A stretch of 64,000 nucleotides of DNA, taken from NCBI GenBank assembly GCA_944548615.1, contig OX155965.1, forward strand, positions 19,092,201 to 19,156,200, read 5' to 3'. Shown piece after piece: positions 58,920-64,000 of this stretch. The notes under the pieces are model-generated. The model did no database searches, was not told the origin of the DNA, and worked only from the letters and a program-made list of their open reading frames with translations. Source of the DNA: Micropterix aruncella. Its lineage: Eukaryota > Arthropoda > Insecta > Lepidoptera > Micropterigidae. How positions within the stretch are numbered: the first letter of the stretch is position 1; every line of letters starts with the position of its first letter. A program made the translations under genes and the position numbers.

Positions 58920-61170
58920 AAAATTCCATTTTCTTTATTTAGCTGTGGAATACAAAGTTCATTCTGAAGTTTTAAATAAGAGCCCCTGTCACGAAAAGCA
59001 TGCGTTTTAAGAAACTAAGTAGGTAGGGAAAAGATGGACAAAATGATTCCTTAAGGTATATTATAAAACAATCGCTACCGATTCTAGCAAAATTGCGCTA
59101 AGCCATCTAAATAAAAAACACAGTTTCTTCGGAGGATCAATCTGTCACTTAGATAATAATAATAATAATTTTATACACGCAGCGTACGACTCACACGTGT
59201 CACTTGCATTTTACATGTTTCATATCACTATCACTGTGTTTTATATCGTGAATCACGGTAATACGATTGCAAAACATTAAATTTAGCCAATTTTGTGTCA
59301 TCCTATATCTGAGACTTGCACATCAAGCCGACTACGTGAAAATTAACACAGCATTTTATGCAAACCAGTTAAAAGTTTCCGAGATAAGCCCCTAAAAAAC
59401 TGAAAGCGTCACTAAACGATATTATAACCAGGATGACCAAACACTATCAAAGTACAACGAATCCCTGTAGCTTGACGTGGCTATAGTGATAGTGACGTGA
59501 CGTGGGAATGAAGAACGTAGAGACAGTGGTAATATGGAAAGGAACACACGATTTTTAACCCATGACAAAGCTCAGAACTTTTATGGAGCCGAGGCACATG
59601 AACCTTTAAAGCCTGAATAAATAAGGCTATATAACAAATTAATCAGGATTCATGATGATAAGATTGCAAAAGCTTGCAAAGTATAGTACTGCTACAGAAA
59701 CCAGTGAATAAAGCTCAATATGTTTTTGGTCTCCATACCTTGGTTGTAGATACACGGAAGTTATAGCAAAAAAATCTTTCTTTAAACGCTTACCATTCGT
59801 GTTGGTGCTTAAGCTTCCTCTTAATATATGTAAATGTATATACCTTCTACTCTAAGTGATCGCATTGTTAAATATTACAACAGCCACGATATAACAACAC
59901 AATATAATAAACAAAACTTATTTTGGGAGCCAGTGCAAGCGTATTGGTAGTATAGCTACTCTCCATCCCATATAATAACAGGATATTACATTTTTTCGAC
60001 AACACTTAGTATTTAAAGACCACGTCCAAACAAAGCGACATTCGGCGCAGTACTACTCTGTTTAAACTTTCACCGTAACATTACCATTTAATTATTAAGC
60101 AAATTTGTTGATTTGGTGAATTTGAAATCTAATTCGAGCTGCAGCAAGAAATAAAAAATCGCAATTATGACTATTATAATTGCTCTTAATTTTATTGTAG
60201 CACTTTCACTAGAAATTTCATGAAATTTATGGAGATTTAAAGAAAAGCGCTATCTCGAGATGTCTCGAAATCCGCTTTCAATCACAGAGTAGGTACGCTA
60301 AAAGTATGGGAACTGGAATCAATGGATTATAGGCCAAAATAACAAAAGTTGTATAATAACGTGTTACGTAACTTATTTATTTAAATAATAAAAAAAATAA
60401 TTTATTACCATATTAATTAAATTATTTATAATTTTTAGCACTCATTTTTTAAATATCTCTGTTTAAATATCTATTATTTTAAATCGCATAGCGCTTTATA
60501 TGACCGTTTATTAGGTGGAATCATATAAATAGTGTATGTTTTTTAAAATTTGTTTTGGTAAATATGTTTTGTTGTACTATCAGTTTCCCATAAATAAATA
60601 AAATAAAAAAGGAAATTATGCAATCTCAAGTATACACCGGTGATCGTCAAGATCTAGAGGCAATATTAAACAGATTATTGACATATGCATATACAGACTC
60701 GATCAATCGACTCTAAATTATTATTGAAAGGTACTCGCTAAACGTCACATCACATAATCAAAATAAAGGGTATAATTACAAATGCTATATGATGTGAGTT
60801 TCACGTGACTAAAGTTTTATTGAATCATCTTCAGAGAAATAGCTCAAATTTTTTAAAATAACATATTCCAGTATGAAGTCAATAAGTTGGTGTATTCTCT
60901 AAAGGTGTTGAAAATCTGTTTAATAATTTTTTTTAGAAAACATCGGCAACAAATTTACCGAAAAAAGAGGTTTTTGTTATTTCATTAAGTTTTTGTAAAA
61001 TATTTTTATAGGACGATGCTTTGATGTAAAAATAAATATAATAAAAGTTAATCTCATAGTCGCGAATGACTTTCGGATTGGATTGGGAAATGCTTATGTT
61101 TAAATGAGATGTATGTGTGGATGTACACAACTTTCAACTGTGCTATGTAGGTTTAATGGTAGTCCCTTTG
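58920..61170. other. no gene recognised; AT-rich
   Basis: About 2.2 kb of AT-rich sequence with simple repeats (AATAAT at 59154-59170). I see no coding or repeat-family signal I can support. Confidence 0.45.
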
Positions 61171-61174
61171 TTAT

Positions 61175-61585
61175 CGGTGAACGATCACCCTTCACCCATC
61201 CATCTCAAAAACCAAGCCTATCCTTTTTGCAAATTATAATATCCCTAATAGAACCTAATTAAAGCGAAAATAATGAATATACAATTTGATGGCGTCGAAA
61301 GCTTTTACTGGTCACGAAGAACCAAAGATATTGCAATGATGCAAATAAGGCCACATAGTTACTGCTTCACATAAACGTCACCGGTGAACGACCACCCTTC
61401 ACTCATCAATCTCAAAAACCAAGCTTATTATATTTCGCAAAATAAAATATCTAAAATAGAGACGAATTAAAGCGAAAAACTATGAATATGCAATTTGATG
61501 GCGTCGAAAGCTTTTACTGGTGGCGAAAAACCAAAGATATTGCAAGGTTGCGAAGAAGGCCACATGGCTACTGCTTCACATAAAG
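61175..61585 (+). repeat. two tandem copies of a ~207-bp unit
   Basis: Unit 1 starts CGGTGAACGATCACCCTTCA at 61175 and unit 2 starts CGGTGAACGACCACCCTTCA at 61382. Both continue through CTCAAAAACCAAGC and 'TTTGATGGCGTCGAAAGCTT'. They differ by scattered substitutions. Confidence 0.85.
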
Positions 61586-61589
61586 CCGC

Positions 61590-62340
61590 CGATACGTCTA
61601 ACAATCCAATCAAAGAACAGTCAAATTTAACATTCGACAAAATCGACGCCTCCTGCCTGTTTCGTAGTCAAGTCAGTCGTGAGCTGCCTTCATCATTTTA
61701 TTACAATGGCAAAGCGAGTTGCGCGCGACGTAGAGTGCAGTGACATTTTTATGATCACAACGTCACCTCTGAGAGACAATGAGTGGGAATTAAAAGACGT
61801 ATAGAAAAGGCTTCGGGACATTTCTTGCGGATACGATTCTTTGGAATGTGCGTCAATGAACGGTAGTTTCCGCGTGGTTTAGCGACATGTACCATCTGTG
61901 TAATTAATATGCATTGTGCAGAACCTGCGGAAAATAATGGAAACGAACAGTTAGACAAGGAAAGGCTTGAGATATGCTCAACTTCGGGTTTTTCCCATTT
62001 TAGACATTTCATTTAAAAAGAACTTTATCATTCGTTCGCATCTGGGTCTCACAAGCTATATTTAAGTCCTACAGAAAATTCTTTATGGTCTAAAATGGTA
62101 TGGTCTCGGTAAGGGGTTATATTTACTTCATTTTAATATATTTGAAGGGTTACGGGAAAGCACGATCAATGTAAATTTGTTTTTTAAAGGATGGCTTTTT
62201 TATGAGGTATAAATTAAATATATTTTTTTTAGAAACCCAACTATATATGCTTCACAGACAAAATATTTTTTTCTCACTCATACAAACCCTGGCTAAAGGT
62301 TAAATTTTGAGTAAATTGAATTACCGAAAATTTGTAATAG
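61590..62340. other. no gene recognised
   Basis: The plus frame ending at 61743 and the minus frame at 61755-62012 have no motif. A splice-acceptor-like TTTTCCGCAG lies on the minus strand near 61925, without a supported exon. Confidence 0.35.
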
Positions 62341-62345
62341 TTACA

Positions 62346-62411
62346 TTGATCGTTCTTCTTCGTAACCCTTCATTTCTTCAATTTCCGTTGCTTCCGTAAT
62401 GTTCGCCATTT
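62346..62411 (-). CDS. possible first coding exon, unidentified
   Basis: ATG at 62411 has a strong start context (GAAAATGGCG). It opens MANITEATEIEEMKGYEEER and then a possible donor GTAACT. The acidic, Glu-rich text is unlike the AT-rich surroundings. It could start a minus-strand gene, perhaps the SAM-domain gene 7 kb downstream, but no linking exon with the needed phase was found. Confidence 0.25.
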
Positions 62412-62899
62412 TCAAATATAAACGTCCGTTAAACAAGCCGTATGAACGTTGCCAAAATGCTTCGGTATGCATGGTGAATTGTCAAGGTGAGACTGTCCTT
62501 AACAAGCAATGGGTAGGGTAAATATAAAATTTCAGATATTGTTTTTCAGACAGTCGCGCTCGACGCTGCTAATTTCTTCCGCCAGACGGCGAATAAGCCA
62601 GCGAGCTTGTGCCAGCGTAGCATATGCACAATTTGAAATTTGTACGGTGATTTTGGGGATTGTAAAATGTACGATAGGAAGATCTACCAACTAGATCGTG
62701 CGTCGTACAAATCTTTAAAAATTTCTTAAATGTCTTGAAATAGGTAGGTTGACATCTACGATTTTTGTACTGATGTACGATTTCATCGAAATATTCTTGG
62801 TATCGCTGCCGTGAACATGCGACGTGCGCCCGCCCGTGGCTGGTGCTGCAAAACGTCGAATCGCCATCGCGATGTATCAAATATATCAGAATATATTTG

Positions 62900-64000
62900 C
62901 TAAAAAAAAAAGATCACACTGCATGATCTTCTTTCTAACCTCTGTTTGAATCGTGTGCGTGTGTTATAATATTTTAGTATCTATTTCCTCTAAGCACATA
63001 ATTTACGTGTTTTATCCCCTGCAAAAAATGCTCAGCGGCGCATAGGTCGCGTGTTCTATTCACGAGCGACGTTTACACCGGTCGTAGATGGCGGGGATGA
63101 AGACGTGAACTGACATGCAAAAATCTCTCCGTCTACGTGGTAGAGAATGGTTTCATGCAGCTCGGGCCATAAGATCAATGTATACCTACTATTTAAACAT
63201 CTTTTCCTGGGTATAAGGATCTTATTATGGTTTGTGTCTCACCAGTCACAATTTTTAATATTTTGTTTTGTCTACGAAGGTCAGAAATCCATTTTTTTTT
63301 ATGAAAACGAAAGCATATGGTATATATTTTACAACATAGAAACAGCTGCCTTGAAAATTAATAGGTTTGGCTTAAATTCGTCTTTGAGTGCACAATGGTA
63401 GAAGAGCAGGATTTTTCAGTTTCGTACCAGTCACACTCATTCAAAGGATAGTTACAAAGAACTTACATACTATACTGTGGTATTATTGAGAAATACTGGT
63501 ATACTGTGGTATTACTGAGAAAAAATTAAAACTATTAGACACATATAAATGAGATCTATTAGTCTACAGAGTTGATTTAAAAAAAGGGTATCTTTAAAAA
63601 TATAACCTGAGAAAAAGGAAAACTTTTCAACTACAATTTCTCAAACTAAATTTCTTCTCAAACTTATAGAAAAGTAAAAAGTCATAGTTTAAAAAAAATA
63701 TTAATATTAAGGACTGATAAAACTTCTTATCTATTTGTGTCTAATATTTGTATTACTTTTCACGGAATACAAAATGATGAACTTTAGGAAAAAATTAGAA
63801 GAAAAATCGAATAATATCAAGTTTTTATTTTTCACCTAAAACTTCTTCAGCATAATTTACCTTTATATCTGTTGTTTTTTTCATCCGAGTGTAAATATAA
63901 TAACTTATAAATACAACAATATAGTGTATGTGAGAGATTTTATGTCGAAAGTTACCAATCACAGATTCTTTTATCTCGTTCCATCTACAATAAAACGAAT
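62900..64000. other. no gene recognised; AT-rich
   Basis: The phrase 'TGGTTTCATGCAGCTCGGGCC' type near 63148 has a relative near 34897 (TGGTTCCATGCAGCTTGGGC), so a dispersed repeat is present. The rest is AT-rich without coding signals. Confidence 0.4.

Noticed and set aside
61170..61590. CRISPR-like array
   Set aside because: Only two long diverged units, no short regular repeats with spacers, and the genome is eukaryotic.

Overview
The window is typical of an insect nuclear chromosome, most likely a moth or butterfly. The evidence is intron-containing genes with GT-AG introns, an AT-rich background, TTAGG telomere-type repeats, tRNA-derived SINEs, Helitron ends of a type common in Lepidoptera, and two insect-type NPC2/ML-domain secreted protein genes. 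Nothing points to a bacterial, organellar or viral genome. The order is inferred; I ran no search.

Supported host genes are few. (1) At 13.64-14.04 kb (+) an intronless reading frame encodes the NTF2-like mRNA export cofactor Nxt1/p15; two perfect TATCGATA (DRE-type) sites lie about 240-260 bases upstream. (2) At 17.29-18.31 kb and 23.85-25.77 kb (-) lie two tandem NPC2-like genes. Each has four exons with the same intron phases and encodes a 157-residue secreted lipid-binding-type protein. (3) From 55.34 down to 27.68 kb (-) I traced ten exons that join with perfectly matching phases. They give the last 654 residues of a disordered, coiled-coil scaffold protein ending in a SAM domain. I cannot name it, and its 5' exons are not found. 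Weak candidate exons on the same strand lie at 57.9, 58.8 and 62.4 kb.

The rest is mostly transposable elements, often nested. The largest is a complete, young BEL/Pao LTR retrotransposon (46.29-54.93 kb, -) with near-identical 1.3-kb LTRs and a perfect 5-bp target duplication. It lies in an intron of the SAM-domain gene in the sense direction. Other elements include non-LTR fragments (R1/I-type with RNase H, RTE type, and five copies of one LINE 3' end), a Helitron helicase remnant and Helitron ends, hAT, pogo/Tigger and piggyBac-type DNA elements and MITEs, tRNA-derived SINEs, a 5S-rRNA-derived segment, and an unclassified ~700-bp repeat family with at least seven copies or fragments. Several nestings have clear target duplications, so relative ages can be read.

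Layout: 0-13 kb is intergenic and repeat-filled; 13-14 kb Nxt1; 14.7-16.2 kb decayed Tigger; 17-26 kb NPC2 pair with a 5S-derived segment and an interrupted LINE between them; 27.7-55.3 kb SAM-domain gene with repeat-loaded introns; 55.4-64 kb AT-rich sequence with a hAT remnant, a 207-bp tandem duplication and only tentative coding signals. I found no CRISPR array, operon, intact tRNA gene or clearly new molecular system.
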